Source: Saksenaea vasiformis B4078 (taxonomy: Eukaryota; Mucoromycota; Mucoromycetes; Mucorales; Saksenaeaceae). From it: a stretch of DNA of 64,000 nt. This document shows positions 35,460-47,398 of this stretch, one piece after another. Under the pieces are notes generated by a model that was given only the letters and a program-made list of their open reading frames with translations, searched no databases and had not been told where the DNA came from. The number at the start of each line of letters is the position of its first letter. Position 1 is the stretch's first letter. The translations under genes and the position numbers were made by a program. The stretch is from contig JNDT01002281.1 in NCBI GenBank assembly GCA_000697055.1, positions 1-64,000 of the forward strand. Direction: 5' to 3'.

Positions 35460-38344
35460 CACGTCGACACACCAGGTTCTTCTTAACCCCTGCTGCGTGT
35501 AGGCTAGATTGTACCACTAGAGCGTGCGAATTTCTTGTCAATGCACGCACGGACATAATAGTTCCCGTTCGTGGGTCACTCGTGGTTGGAAGTCTAGAGC
35601 CATTTGGCCTGCGCTCCGATCCAATGATCATACCACGTTGACTTCGAAAGACCCTTAACTCTTTCTTTTTCGGTAGCGTTACTCCATTGAGATTTCCACA
35701 AACAGTTTAGCGCCGTTTATGCATCGTCATGTTTCGGTCTGTGTATGTTGAAAACGGCTCTGTACAAGAACATTTGATGTATTCAGTCTGCTTGCTGTTT
35801 AATAGTAACTCACAAAAGTTTGAATTCAGTTGAGTTATGTACAAGTACTTTCTTAATTAAGAGAAAACAAAATTTCGGCATCGAGCTACAACAGGAAATT
35901 AAGGTTTTCGCTATTGGTAGGACTATTCCGGATCCTATTTTTACCTGGTTTCACATAGCATGCTCCATGAGGCATTAATCCCACATAAAGGATAATATAT
36001 TCCGTCGTGCACCATAACACAACGAAAGATGCACAGATAATAGCGAAAGAATAACTACAAAAATCTTTCTCAGCTAGCATGACATTTGTAAACATGCAAC
36101 AAAGGCTTTTTCCTCATCCCGCTCGGCAAACAGCAGAAGTTAATATTTGTGTGACCTTTGATGTGCAGAGTTATTTTTCCGCGGAACATACAGTAAGAAC
36201 AGACCAGCAACAACAAATGACGCCATCGATGACGAATTATAGCGTGAATAACCGGAGGATGTCGCCAACTTTTACAAACTATATTCTGAAAAGAGGTGAA
36301 CGTAATCTGTTCTGCTCCCATTTAATTCAGGGTGTTTCCTGGTACTGAATGATAACAGCAAAGAGCTGGGAATTGATAGAATCTATAATTCTTTCTTTAT
36401 GGCTTTGTATTCCGGTTCCACCGAATAACTAGAACGACAGGTTTTCTTGAATACACAGCTGAAAACATGCAAGTTGGACATATTGAGACCATCTTCCATT
36501 TCAACATATCTTCTAAGAAGGTTCCCGATCACAAAAGTGGAGATGAAGAAGCGCTTTATTCGGCATTCTTAAAGGAAGTCTCATAATCCAATCGTATTAG
36601 GAGAGTAGATACCGAGAGATGCATACTCCTAATTAAATATATATCCCCGAGATATATCTCTATTGAAAAGCATCATATCTACGGAAACAGCACTAGAAAC
36701 AATCAAGTGATACCAGAGTCCCCTATCTTGCAGCAAAGTACGGATGAATTGTTAACGATGGATGAGAGCACTAACATCGCATTAGCGCGACAGCTTTGAG
36801 CGACCTGGTACGAGTACGTTGAAAGCGGACTGCATAATACCCGCTTTCTGGTTGATGCTACTTTAAGTTAGGCGGGTTTTAGCTGTTTAAGAGCCGACTA
36901 CGGTCAATCGAAGCATGCGGTGGGGATACCAGACTGTACTGTTTTCGCTAAAGATCTAAACGGATGACCCGTCTATTGTATTACCCCAACCAGTTAGCAT
37001 GAATGACTTGATAAAGGTTTACACGCGATATTCTAGCGCACGGCTTTGCAGTCTCGGTATTGGTGAGCACTTTCCGAATAGGAGCTTTCATCAAAATTGA
37101 TGCAGCGCAGGTTTCCGCGGAAAAAAAGGGCTATAGTGAACTTTCTTTGTTGGAGAATCAAAAGAGGACGGTACAATGGGCGATTTTGGAGCTTTAGCAA
37201 GTATACTTGTCCAAGTGAGATTAATACCAACAAAAATGAAGGCGTTACAACAGCAACAGCTGGTAGACTCCCAAAGCAAACAATACATGTTGCATCACGG
37301 ACCTATGATACAGGGACAAACATGTCTGAATGTAGGATATTGCATTTGATACGTTAACAACTATACATTGCACTGAAAAAGCCAACAAATTGCTAGCTGT
37401 GGTGAACCGCGAGTCTGGGTGACGTCGAAGAAGGGCTTCTATAATGCTGATTGAACTGTGAATGTTTTTCAGCGTATCGTCCATAGTGTGAACGGGGTCT
37501 TCCACATTCTGCGGTGAAGATCCTTCCATCACGATGTGTTCTGCGCCGCTTTGATCATGCCCAAGACTATCTACATATATCGGCGTACCATGCTTCCATG
37601 TAGCTTCTTTAACAGTTGATTCCATGTACGAATCAGGTTCACTTTCGCACCATCCAAATCCCAAAACTCCAGTTTTTATCTCCAATAGCTTGGAAGATCG
37701 GAACGATTTTATCGATCCAACATGTGCGTTCCGATTTCGGTTGAAGATTCGGGAGCCGGTGACATTTTCCAGCAAAATCCGTTAGAACGAATTGGATGGT
37801 TCAAGTGTTATTCCTCTGTATCCGTTGGTATCTCACAACTCCACAAAACCTTGGGAAGATCATCTTGAGATATCGGTTAACGTGTGATAGTCAAACGGTC
37901 TGAAGAGTAAGTGAGACCAGGTAAGGAAGTTCTTGTTCAGTGAAAGAACCAAGAACCCTAGTATAAAGATTACTATCCAATTAACCGAACTGATGGAGTA
38001 GTGCTGAATATACGTGATGTATGATAAAGATGTCTAGACATAAGATACACCCAAAGCAAGCGATAGAAATCAAATGCTCTGAGAAATAGTTTAAGAGCTG
38101 CTAGTGAACACTTGCTCAGTCAAACTAGTTTCTGGTCACGCTTCGCTTCTTTCGATTCTTTCGACATGTCAAGATTGTAAGACGCTGAAACAGACGCTAT
38201 CGATTTCAATTATCCGAATACTTCTGCCGTGATCTTTCGTAAGTATGAGACGTGTAACCTCTCATCTGTAAACGTAATGATGTTGTTTTGTAGTGAGTAC
38301 ACGTCTTGTAAACGAAGTTCCTGGATTATTGTAGACATATCTAA

Positions 38345-38608
38345 TTAAACATAAACTTGTAATTGCACTAGATCATTTGATATAGCCGCATACTGCAACT
38401 GACGACATTTCCCAGCGAAATATACGTCTTCTGAACGGAGTTCCTTGCGTTCAGATATATCATGGTCCTGTGTTTCATCCATTCGCTGCTTCTTAAATAA
38501 GCTTTCTGGGGATGCTTCTTGGATCATCATTTCGTAAATGTTCGAACTTGCAAGCGGGGCGCGCATTATGCGGCTTCGAGTTAGGGTGGGAATCGGCTGT
38601 TGAAACAT
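38345..38608 (-). CDS. Hypothetical protein fragment
   Basis: An ATG frame (87 codons) contains RIMRAPLASSNIYEMMIQEA, then KKQRMDETQDHDISERKELR and YFAGKCRQLQYAAISNDLVQ. Its composition is that of a soluble nuclear or cytosolic protein, not of random frame. Just downstream, a second minus frame (38210-38338, MSTIIQELRLQDVYSLQNN) may be its next exon, but no valid intron joins them: the gap holds only a 16-nt GT...AG. No family was recognised, and it may be decaying. Confidence 0.3.
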   Translation of the reverse strand: MFQQPIPTLTRSRIMRAPLASSNIYEMMIQEASPESLFKKQRMDETQDHDISERKELRSEDVYFAGKCRQLQYAAISNDLVQLQVYV

Positions 38609-40837
38609 GCGCAATGTTTGGTGTGTCTTTATGTTTTGACTTAATGAACGGGGAGACGAATTGAAGGAGACGCATTGAAGGAGTGAGCGTTGAGGTGGCG
38701 CATGTCAAAACAAGAGTCGAGCCACTGCACAGACGTTGCGGTCGCGGATTAAATTGGGCCAATCAGTCGACATCTAGCGATATCTGCTTAACTCAACCAG
38801 CTGCGCATGAGGTACAAAGGGCACAAAGAATGAATTGTTGCTTACTCTGAAAAATTACTGGATTTTGAATACACATTTGCGTCATCTAAATACTACTCTG
38901 CACTGGTACCAAATCAATCTCGCAGTGGGAGCCCGAGAGCTTTTGCGCAGGGGAGCCTGTACCTTTACTTCTAAATCAAAGGTGTATTGCATTGGTCCAT
39001 GGTAATAGGTTCCACAACGCACCAATCGAAACGCGTAAATTGACAGTATTTAAAAGGGACGCATGGAATTCTTTTTTTTTTCTTTGGCTCCGTTTCCCAC
39101 ATGAAACGTCCCCGGTAAATACTGGGGCTGACTATACACGCAGAAACTCATGTCTTTTGATCGACTGTTTAGACCATTTGTCGTTAAACTATGAAACTGG
39201 CCGCTCCATGAAAGCCATAAGCCTCTTCTCCCACCCCACCGAAATGGTACGCGATGTGGCACCCGCAAATCGTGTGGGATTACCTTCGGGGGTAAGTAAA
39301 ATGACATCCAATTATTATTCCATTTACTAACCATGAATAATTTTTTATGCTGTTTATATAAATTTTGCGCTTATGTAAGTAGTGTATGAGTTTGTTGTCA
39401 ACTTATGTATTAATGAACGCATACTTGATTCTTTTTTTTAGCGTAAAAGTGGCTCCTCATGGACACTAAATTTATAGATTAGTGTAAAAATTTGTTCGAT
39501 AAGCAGTAGACTATGGTACTCCAGCGTTATTCACGTTTATTTGCAGCCTGCGCAATTCAGAGTTAACTATGGAATTTGGTTAATGTTTCGTTGTCCAGCC
39601 TAAAAAGTATTTTTGTTAGATCAGCGAACGTACGTAGCATAGAGAAATTGTATCGTTGTTCGGATGTACTCTATTGGCATTGTCTTAGTTGCGTTCATGC
39701 ACAAGAACCGAATTACAGCGGGATTTTTTATTGCTCTCCACTTTTTTATCCACATATTGAACGGATCTGTGGCTGTCCACTTGCTGATATCGATTGAAGA
39801 GCTCTGTTTCAATCCTAGCACCAGTTAAAGTTGTCGTTTCTGTAAATATTTGTCATAAGCAACAGTTCCTAGAAAATAATATAGCACCGTTCCCCTGAGT
39901 TTGGCTATCTGGAGGAGTTTCTGGCTCTGTTTCATGAGGCTAGATGGCTATAATGGGAATCTCACGAACTTCGTGTTTCTATACTGTCGACAACTAATAC
40001 TTCAAAAGTGAACGATAGGTTCATTGGTAACGTATCCTTTATGCCGATACATGTATTAAAGAATAGCCGTTAATAAAGACCTCCAGATACGATACTGTCC
40101 ACAGAGAGTGGTAAGTCCTCCAGAACACAGGAAAGCCATTCACAGCTCGCGTATCCACATGTCACACGTCGTCTATTTTACAAGACTTTTTCTAGCTCAA
40201 AATAAATGTGTTTCTTAAGTACATTTACATCGTCGGATAGCAACGGAGGACCCGATTCATTGCGTTCCTTAGGATACCAAGGACCACTAGGATGTCTCAT
40301 TCTTACCTATTACCTTTAGAATTGAGAAATGTTTTTCTATCTACGGAATCTCTGAGTATCCGCCATATCTAACCAAATTGTTTTGCCACGACTCAGAGAT
40401 GCTGTTACGCATTTGTGAGAGATAGCATGAAGAGGACCACAAGTTTTTAGCAAACTACGTAAGGAGCTGTAAACGTCGCATGTTCAGGTTACCATCGATG
40501 AAAAATTGGCCCCCTACACAGACACAAAATTTGTTCGGTATAGCGCTAAAAGATATTAAATAAGCATTTATGGGAATATGGTACGGGAAATATGGTACGG
40601 GAAATATGGTGCTGAAATCATTAACGCACGCCACAGTGTAGCGTCAAACAGAGCATGCTGCTGCGCAAAACAATAATATGATAGACCGTAAAATTTTAGC
40701 TCTGCACCCCGAAGGAGTTACTTCTTCGTTACCAGAATGTCATTGTGCGCCAATCGGCAACATATTCACAAAAGTATTACTGGAAGAAACTATAGGTTTA
40801 TTTGATGTACTTTTGGGTTTACTAATGAAAGAATATT

Positions 40838-41219
40838 TTACTGATAAGCTTTGTCACAGACAGGTTCGCCATTGAAGGGACAGCAAGAAGGACCACTGTA
40901 TCGGCAGCTGAAGGGGCATTCCGCGGGACTGATCATTATTATGTGAGAAAAGTATGTTAAGTGATCAATTAGCTTACCAGTCAATACGTCTAGTCAAGCA
41001 CAGAGTCTTCTGGCATTCAATCTTCTTGCAGACAGGGATACCTGCACCAGGGCATCCGCCACTGTTGGGGTAGACACATGTGGAATCCTCGGCACAGGAA
41101 GGACAATCAAACTTGGTTTCAGGGCATTCTAAAGCAGCCTTGTCCGAGTGGATAGCAGCGCCAAGAACACTGGAGATTGAGAAAGCCAAGAGAGCGAAGA
41201 ATTGAATGCGCATCATCAT
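40838..41219 (-). CDS. Small cysteine-rich secreted protein C
   Basis: Two exons (40978-41219 and 40838-40928) encode about 110 residues, nearly identical to gene B. The signal peptide matches. Substitutions are few: CAEDSTC for CDEDSTC, CKKIEC for CKKLEC, CLTRRIDC for CMTRRIEC, and RYSGPSCC for RYHGPPCC. All cysteines are kept, so both copies are probably functional. The intron again splits the Cys codon TG|T. The promoter, with its TATA box, is conserved with gene B over about 250 bp. Confidence 0.85.
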
Positions 41220-44200
41220 TGTGGATTGGAATAGACTTGATTAGGCTATGAGTTGCTGAGGATAGTTCGATCACTGTCCGCTTTCCCTCTGCCCTTTTAT
41301 ACACGTCGACACACCAGGTCCTTCTTAACTCCTGCTGCGTGTAGGCTAGATTGTACCACTAGAGCGTGCGAATTTCTTGACAATGCACGCACAGACATAA
41401 TAGTCCCCGTTCGTGGGTCACTCGTGGTTGGAAGTCTAGAGCCATTCGGCTTACACTCCGATCCAATGATCATACCACGTTGACTTCGGAAGACCCTTAA
41501 CCGTTTCTTTTTTCGAAGTGTTACTCCATTAGGTTTTCCAGAAACAGTTTAGCGTCGTTTATGCATCGTCCTGCTCCAACATGTGCATGTTGGAAACGAC
41601 TCTATAGATGAATATCGGACGTAACTTATCTGCTTGTTGCTTTATAATGGTTTACACAAACATGAATATGATTGAATTATGTAAAAGCACGCTTCTTAAT
41701 TAAGAGAAAAAGGAAAGTTCGGTGTCGAGCTACAAGAGGAAAGTAAGGTTTTTGCTATTGGTAGGACTATTCCGGAGCCTATTTTTACCTGGTTTCACAC
41801 AGCATGCTCCATGAGGCATTAATCCCACATAAAGGATAATACGTCCGTTGTGTATCATAACACAGCGAAAGACGCAGAGGCAAGTAGCTGTAAAATAACT
41901 ACAAAAATTCTTTCTCAGCTAGCATGACAGCTGCGAGCATGCAGTAAAAGCTTTTCCCGCACCTAGGTTGGCAAACAACAGAAGCTAACATTTGTGCGAC
42001 TTTCAATGTGGACAGCTATTTTTCTGCGGAACATACAGTAAGAACAGACCAGCAACAACAGATGACGCCATCGATGACGACATATAGCGTGAATAACCTG
42101 AGGATGTCGCCAACTTTTACAAACCATATTCTGAAAAGAGGTGAACGTGTTCTCTTCTGCTCCCAAATGCTCCAAGGTGTTTGCTTGTAATGAATGATTA
42201 CAACAAAGAGCTGGAGTTTGATAAATTCCAGAATTCTCCTTTTCGGCTTTGTATTCCGGTTTCACTGAATAACGAGCAACTAGGAGCTTCTCGAATACAC
42301 AATTGAAAGCATGCAAGCTGGACATATTGGGATCATATCCCCTTTCAACATGCTGTTTAAGAAGCTTTCCGATCACAAAATGGAGACAAAGAAGCGTTTT
42401 GTTCGGCATTCTCAAGAGTTTCTTCAGCCGATTGTATTAAGAGTACTAGAGACTGAGAGATGCATATTCCCAATTCAATCTATATTTCTGTGTTTCTCCG
42501 TTGAACAACGTCGTATTTATTGGAAACAACAGCAGAAATTACTAAATGATAGCAGCCTCCCCTATCTTGCAGCAAATTATTAATGAATTGTTAACGACAG
42601 CTGAGAGCACGAACGTCGCATGAGCGCGACAGCTCTGAGAGTCCCACGGTAACTACGTTGAAGGTCGGCTGCGAAACTTCTGCTTTCTAAGTATTATTTG
42701 TCGTTACTTTAGGTTTGGCTGCTTTGGCTGTTTTAAGAGCTGTCTACGGTTCGCCAAAGCGCGCGATGCAGCTATCATAATGTTCTCTTTGACTAAAGCT
42801 CTAGATGGATGAACCATCTATTGTATCATCCCAACTGTCATGCTGAACAAAAGAAAAAAATTTCCCAACCAACATGACTGAGTTGCCTAAGCTTTTACAT
42901 TGTGATATTCCAGCGCAGGATTGTGTAGCGGCCATCTTAGCATTTACGGGTACTTTCTAAATATGAAACCCGACCAACACTGAGTCTGACAGATTTCTCA
43001 AAAAAAAAGAAAGACTTGAGCGAACGCTTTTAGTTGAAAGATTAAAAGAGACCACTCCAATAGCGATCTAAAAGTCATGGAAACTTTAGCAAATAATGCC
43101 ATTCATACTAAATCGATAACAAAAAGGCGTTAGAAAATCAACAGACGAGGACCTGCGAACCGCAAAGTTTGTAAGGATACTACGGAAAAGGACAAACATG
43201 TCCTGTCTGGAGGATGCCATACCTGATCCATTAGCAACAGGAGGCTGTCTGCCAAACTTTCTCGCATTTTTTGGATGATAACCCTGCTTCAGGCACGAAT
43301 GCGTCCATACAGCATCGCTGTAAGATTCGACAGAAAGGTCCAATAGTCGCAAGCAGATAGCTATCGACATCCATCAGCTTTATACATATAATGATTCGCT
43401 ACGAATAATCCCGGGGGCTTGAAATTCTGGACTTATTATGAAGGAATGCGCTGAAATAACAACTAAACGATTGTTATCCCGACTTCGTGTCTGAGGCACA
43501 AACGGCACTGAATTTTTGACAAATCCTATACATGCGTGGATTTGAAAACAGGCAAGTTTTACGTGTGTTAGCTTAACTTCTTTTCCTGATCTCATCACAT
43601 CATTAATTCCGGATATTGTGTCGCAATCCAGGGCTTGTTTTAGTCGTAGAAATGATTTCCTTGTCAATTGACGGAAATCCACCATGAAGTTCGTAGATAC
43701 GGATGGAACGAATAGTGCAAGCAATCTTTCTCTATTACCTAACATTCTGAGTGCAAATGTTACGACATCAACTACGCTGAAGGCAGATTACCCACTACTG
43801 ATTGCGATGACTTTGAAGTTAAAAACAATACTGATCAGACAAGCTGAAGCGTCAAACGATAAACATCGAGAAATTACTTCCCAAGGACTATAGCCTTCTG
43901 CTCAAATAACTCTGTACTTGGCGGTTATCTTATCAGCAACTTGGAATAATCAATCACCTACTTAGCACAAATTAGGTTATTCGTGGAATGAGGGATTTAG
44001 TTAGGGTGGCGTAAAATGATTCAGCGGACAGTGTAACAAAGGATACAGCACTAACTGAGGCGTACTTTAATATCGCAACTAATAGAACAGTTGAAAACCA
44101 TATGCAATGAGTATCTATCTTCAGGAGGACACAGCAAGACATCAAAGCGGATGGCCTGGTCTATGTAATACATTATTCATGGATCTGCAAAATTGGATGA

Positions 44201-45292
44201 CAGAGCCTGAATTTGGAACGATGAATCAAAGTAAAGAGTGACTATTTTAGGAATGAAATGCATATTGATGCAAGGGAGCGACAGAAGTGAAGTAATAGCT
44301 GGTCACTATCCTGAGAAGTACTTCGCAAGTTTCGGAATTCTATACACCTGGTGACATTGAAGCAGCAGTCTGAACTTCAAATCACGGAATAGCCAAAGGA
44401 ATCTGCTCCATCCATGAAGATAGCTGATATGGTATGCAGCACAACATTTACCCCTTTTTGCTTTAAGGCATAACCTTGTGGTGTTCCGCAATACCCAGAA
44501 AAAGGGAGAAGGAGGTTTCCAGAACCAAGAGTCCTGTAGCGGCTGTTCCTTACGTTGTACACGTGGAGATTTCTTCGAACTCGTAATGATACATACCAAA
44601 GGGCACGTTCTCGACATGTGGATAATATGGATTGCCGCTTTACGTTCACGACAAATAATTTCCCCAGCAATATACTAAGAACGCATCAGGATATAATAAA
44701 ACTTGCAAAAATAAAAATAGAAGAATTGAATCACAAGGGTCAGTGTCAGGAATTCAGCGCAAGATCGAAATTATAGCTGTCTTCTGTATTGAAATGGGCG
44801 ATTTTCAACAGTTGTCATCTTGAAGATCCAATTAGTTTGTATAACAAACTTCCTGGCATGATCGCTACCAAAAAAGCACAGAACGCATGATTTTTCTGTA
44901 AAACAAACAGTTGGGCTTGGGCTGGTCTTCATTATCCAATCTACGCAACTGACTGTCGCCGATATAAAACGTTTGATCCCCCTGAACCGTATCATTAAGG
45001 AATTTACACGATTTTACGGCATGCCTATCAATTGGTCAATGCCTGTCAGCTGCAGCTGCATGGACTTTTTCGAAATTGTTCTGCTGCTTCTGTCAAACAG
45101 CAGAAACGGTATTCTCTGTGGTTTACTATCACCTTTTTGGAATATGAAATTAGAATTGTGGTTTATGAGGGAATTGTGCTAAAGTCTTTTGAGGTAACTT
45201 ATACTCAGCAATAATGATGATAATACTAATACTAATACGAAGCTGTCTGTAAATGACAGTGATCTGGAACTTTTTTTGTTTGACATTCCATC
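41220..45292. other. Gene-poor interval downstream of the duplication
   Basis: The left part is duplication copy 2. A plus frame at 41973-42190 and an overlapping minus frame at 41963-42415 are both open. A minus frame at 43380-43745 (121 codons, containing QLTRKSFLRLKQALDCDTIS) looks coding-like but is unrecognised. From 43.9 to 45.2 kb only AT-rich sequence and ATG/AAT repeats (about 45212-45240) are seen. Confidence 0.4.
41294..41301 (-). promoter_or_regulatory. TATA box of gene C
   Basis: The minus strand reads TATAAAAG, at the same distance from the ATG as in gene B. Confidence 0.6.
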
Positions 45293-47021
45293 TTAGCTCA
45301 ATGTCTTTGCTACAAATGCAGAAAAATCGTGGGCGTTACTGGCGATCAGCAGTCCTTGCTGAATATGCATGTCCACTTCCTATAGGCGCACAAGTTTTCG
45401 AATGTGTTCTCTGTTTGATCTCTCTCTCCACTTACCAGAATTACATCCTTTGCAGATGGTCTATGTTCAGGATCTTCTTCCAGTAGCCATGCGACAAGGC
45501 CATTGCAGTAGACACTGGGGTAACTGTAGACAAATGTGGGGCTAAGATCTTCCAGGATCTTCTCAAACACCTGGTCGTCCGCCTTGACCTCGTAATGAGG
45601 TGGTACACGGTCCATCATTTCAATAAGTGAAATGCCCAATGACCATAGATCTACTTTTTCATTGTAAGGCTGTTCCCGCACAACTTCAGGAGCCATCCAC
45701 TTTGAGATCAGTTTAGACAATTTTATCCTTCCTCATTCCTGTTTTTTTTTCTTTTTTGTTTTTACCTTTGCAGTGCCCAATCGTTCACGATTCACTTGCT
45801 TTACGCTTGTTGCCAATCCAAAGTCAGCTGTGCCATTGAAAACAATAATAAAAAAAATTAATTAAATCAATACTACATGATATTGTCCCTCTTACCAAGT
45901 TTGACTTCACCGTTATGTCCAATAAGAAGATTTTCACATTTGACATCCCGATGGATAAATCCTTTGGAATGTAGGAAGACTAAGGCGTTAAGCGTCTAAA
46001 TGCAGGATCATGAGGATAACAGTAAATGCACGTGTTTTCTTTCTGTACCTCGCGGACGATGTACATAGCATGCTCTTCAGGAAGCCCTCGACAACACAAG
46101 ACGGCGAAAACGCTACATCGCATGAGATCCATTGCGATCCAGACCTCGTTTCGAAACACCGACACCTCTCTCAGTTTAATAAGGTTTGCATGGCCACTGG
46201 CCATAATCCTAAGTTCGCGTACAATGGCAGCACGGTATTCTCGATCGTTATCTAATTTGCACCGCTTTAAGGCCAGCCTAGAAGCAGCGGAGTTGTTGTT
46301 CTTGCTGGCACTTCCATTGCCCTTCATTGTAGCTGTAGTGGTTGCACCCGCATTTCCACTTCCACGAACCCATACTTGCACTACTGATCCGTTCACACTA
46401 GAAAAGAATAAGACTACAAGCCTTTGTCATCATTCTTTTTTTATGTTACCCTGTGCCAATTTCTTTTGATCCCAAATAGCGTGACTTGGGCGAGCTGATC
46501 AGGGTGATTTTTGGGATGGCTTTTCTCAGTCGTCTTTCAAACGCAGATTGGTCTGGTTTGACAACAGGTGCAGGAGGCGCGGGAGTCCATGTATTGACAC
46601 AGCAAACAGGAACCCAAGGAGGCTGACGAGAGTAAGTCAGAAAAGAATGAAAAGGCGGTTTTTCTTCGTGTTCTTACTCGCGACGGTTTTGTCTGCGCAG
46701 GTTTCTTCTTTGTGGGATTCGGTTCGACGGAAAAGGGTTGAAGGTAAGCGTTACCAAGGATATTGGGGATCTCGCAATGACCTGGGGATCGCCAAATAAG
46801 TTGTTTCTATGATTTTTTAAATAAATAAATAAATAAACAATAAAAATAAAACAAGGTTTGAAATGACTGACCTTTGCGCAACTACGTGATAATTTTGTAT
46901 TTGGCGGGTTCAAAGATCCTAAGGAACCTCTTTTATTGGTACTAGCTTTTGCGGGTCCCGTTGCTGGAGTAGTATCAGAGCAGGATTTTTGTATAGGCAT
47001 TTTAGTGGTGCGATTGTTCAT
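45293..47021 (-). CDS. STE20-like serine/threonine protein kinase
   Basis: Eight exons (46872-47021, 46678-46806, 46450-46622, 46049-46397, 45896-45995, 45766-45827, 45436-45699, 45293-45358) give 430 residues. A Ser/Pro-rich N-terminus of about 140 residues precedes the kinase domain. The glycine loop is [11 protein letters not shown], the ATP lysine is in LALKRCK (K195), the catalytic loop is [10 protein letters not shown] (D284), and the metal site is ADFGLA (D302). The activation segment ends [11 protein letters not shown], followed by [12 protein letters not shown] and [15 protein letters not shown](S/M)xIEM is typical of the STE20/PAK group. An insertion rich in Gly, Ala, Thr and Asn sits between beta-2 and beta-3. 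No PBD/CRIB motif is visible, so it is not a canonical PAK. All catalytic residues are present. The tail after the kinase is short. Confidence 0.88.
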
Positions 47022-47398
47022 GAGAAGAATAACGTATCACAAGTAGAGGAAAAAGAGGAAAAAGAAAAAAAAAAGGGTGATCCTTAATTACTATGTTTTT
47101 ATTATCGGGTCAGCTTGAAATTCAACGAGAGGCAGGGAGAAAAAGGAGCGACAATGTAAAGAGATAAAAGAGCAAAAGAGAGAAAGAAAAAGAAGAAGAG
47201 ACAAAGAGAAAATACATAGAGGGAATAGATTGGCAAATGAGGAAAGTGGTGTAAGGAGCCGTGGGGGGAGAGAGCCGAGGCACGGGAAATGGAAAAAAAG
47301 GGGACACCTCATTTTGATTTCCCGGTTGTGCCCTCTTTATGATTTCAGTTCCCCGTGATTATTATTCTTTTAGTGTTCTTTTCCTCCTGTTCTTCTCC
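47022..47398. other. Spacer, purine-rich
   Basis: This lies between the kinase 5' end and the 3' end of the coiled-coil gene, both on the minus strand, so it is the kinase promoter. GA-rich tracts lie at 47150-47230. No gene was seen. Confidence 0.5.

Larger units (their letters stand above)
34840..37450. repeat. Segmental duplication, copy 1 (contains gene B)
   Basis: This interval matches 40680-43290 in the same orientation, offset by about 5842 bp. Identity is very high over gene B and the 250 bp upstream of it, moderate in a core at about 35920-36300, and low with indels towards both ends. The limits were set by eye where similarity fades. Confidence 0.8.
35378..40837. other. Interval between genes B and C: duplicated flank and decayed frames
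   Basis: After the B promoter, this holds the rest of duplication copy 1 and then unique sequence. Coding-like pieces are plus 36127-36348 (conserved in copy 2), minus 35886-36095, minus 37245-37775 (no ATG, 176 codons), and minus 38345-38608 and 38210-38338. A short tandem repeat of ATATGGTACGGGAAA lies at about 40575-40612. No complete gene model could be built. Confidence 0.4.
40680..43290. repeat. Segmental duplication, copy 2 (contains gene C)
   Basis: This is the partner of 34840-37450, in direct orientation. It shows the same gradient: near-identity at gene C and its promoter, a conserved core at about 41760-42150, and drift with indels outside. Limits are approximate. Confidence 0.8.

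Noticed and set aside
46010..46469. Two overlapping plus-strand frames
   Set aside because: They lie opposite exon 4 of the STE20-like kinase, whose motifs and phased introns are clear.
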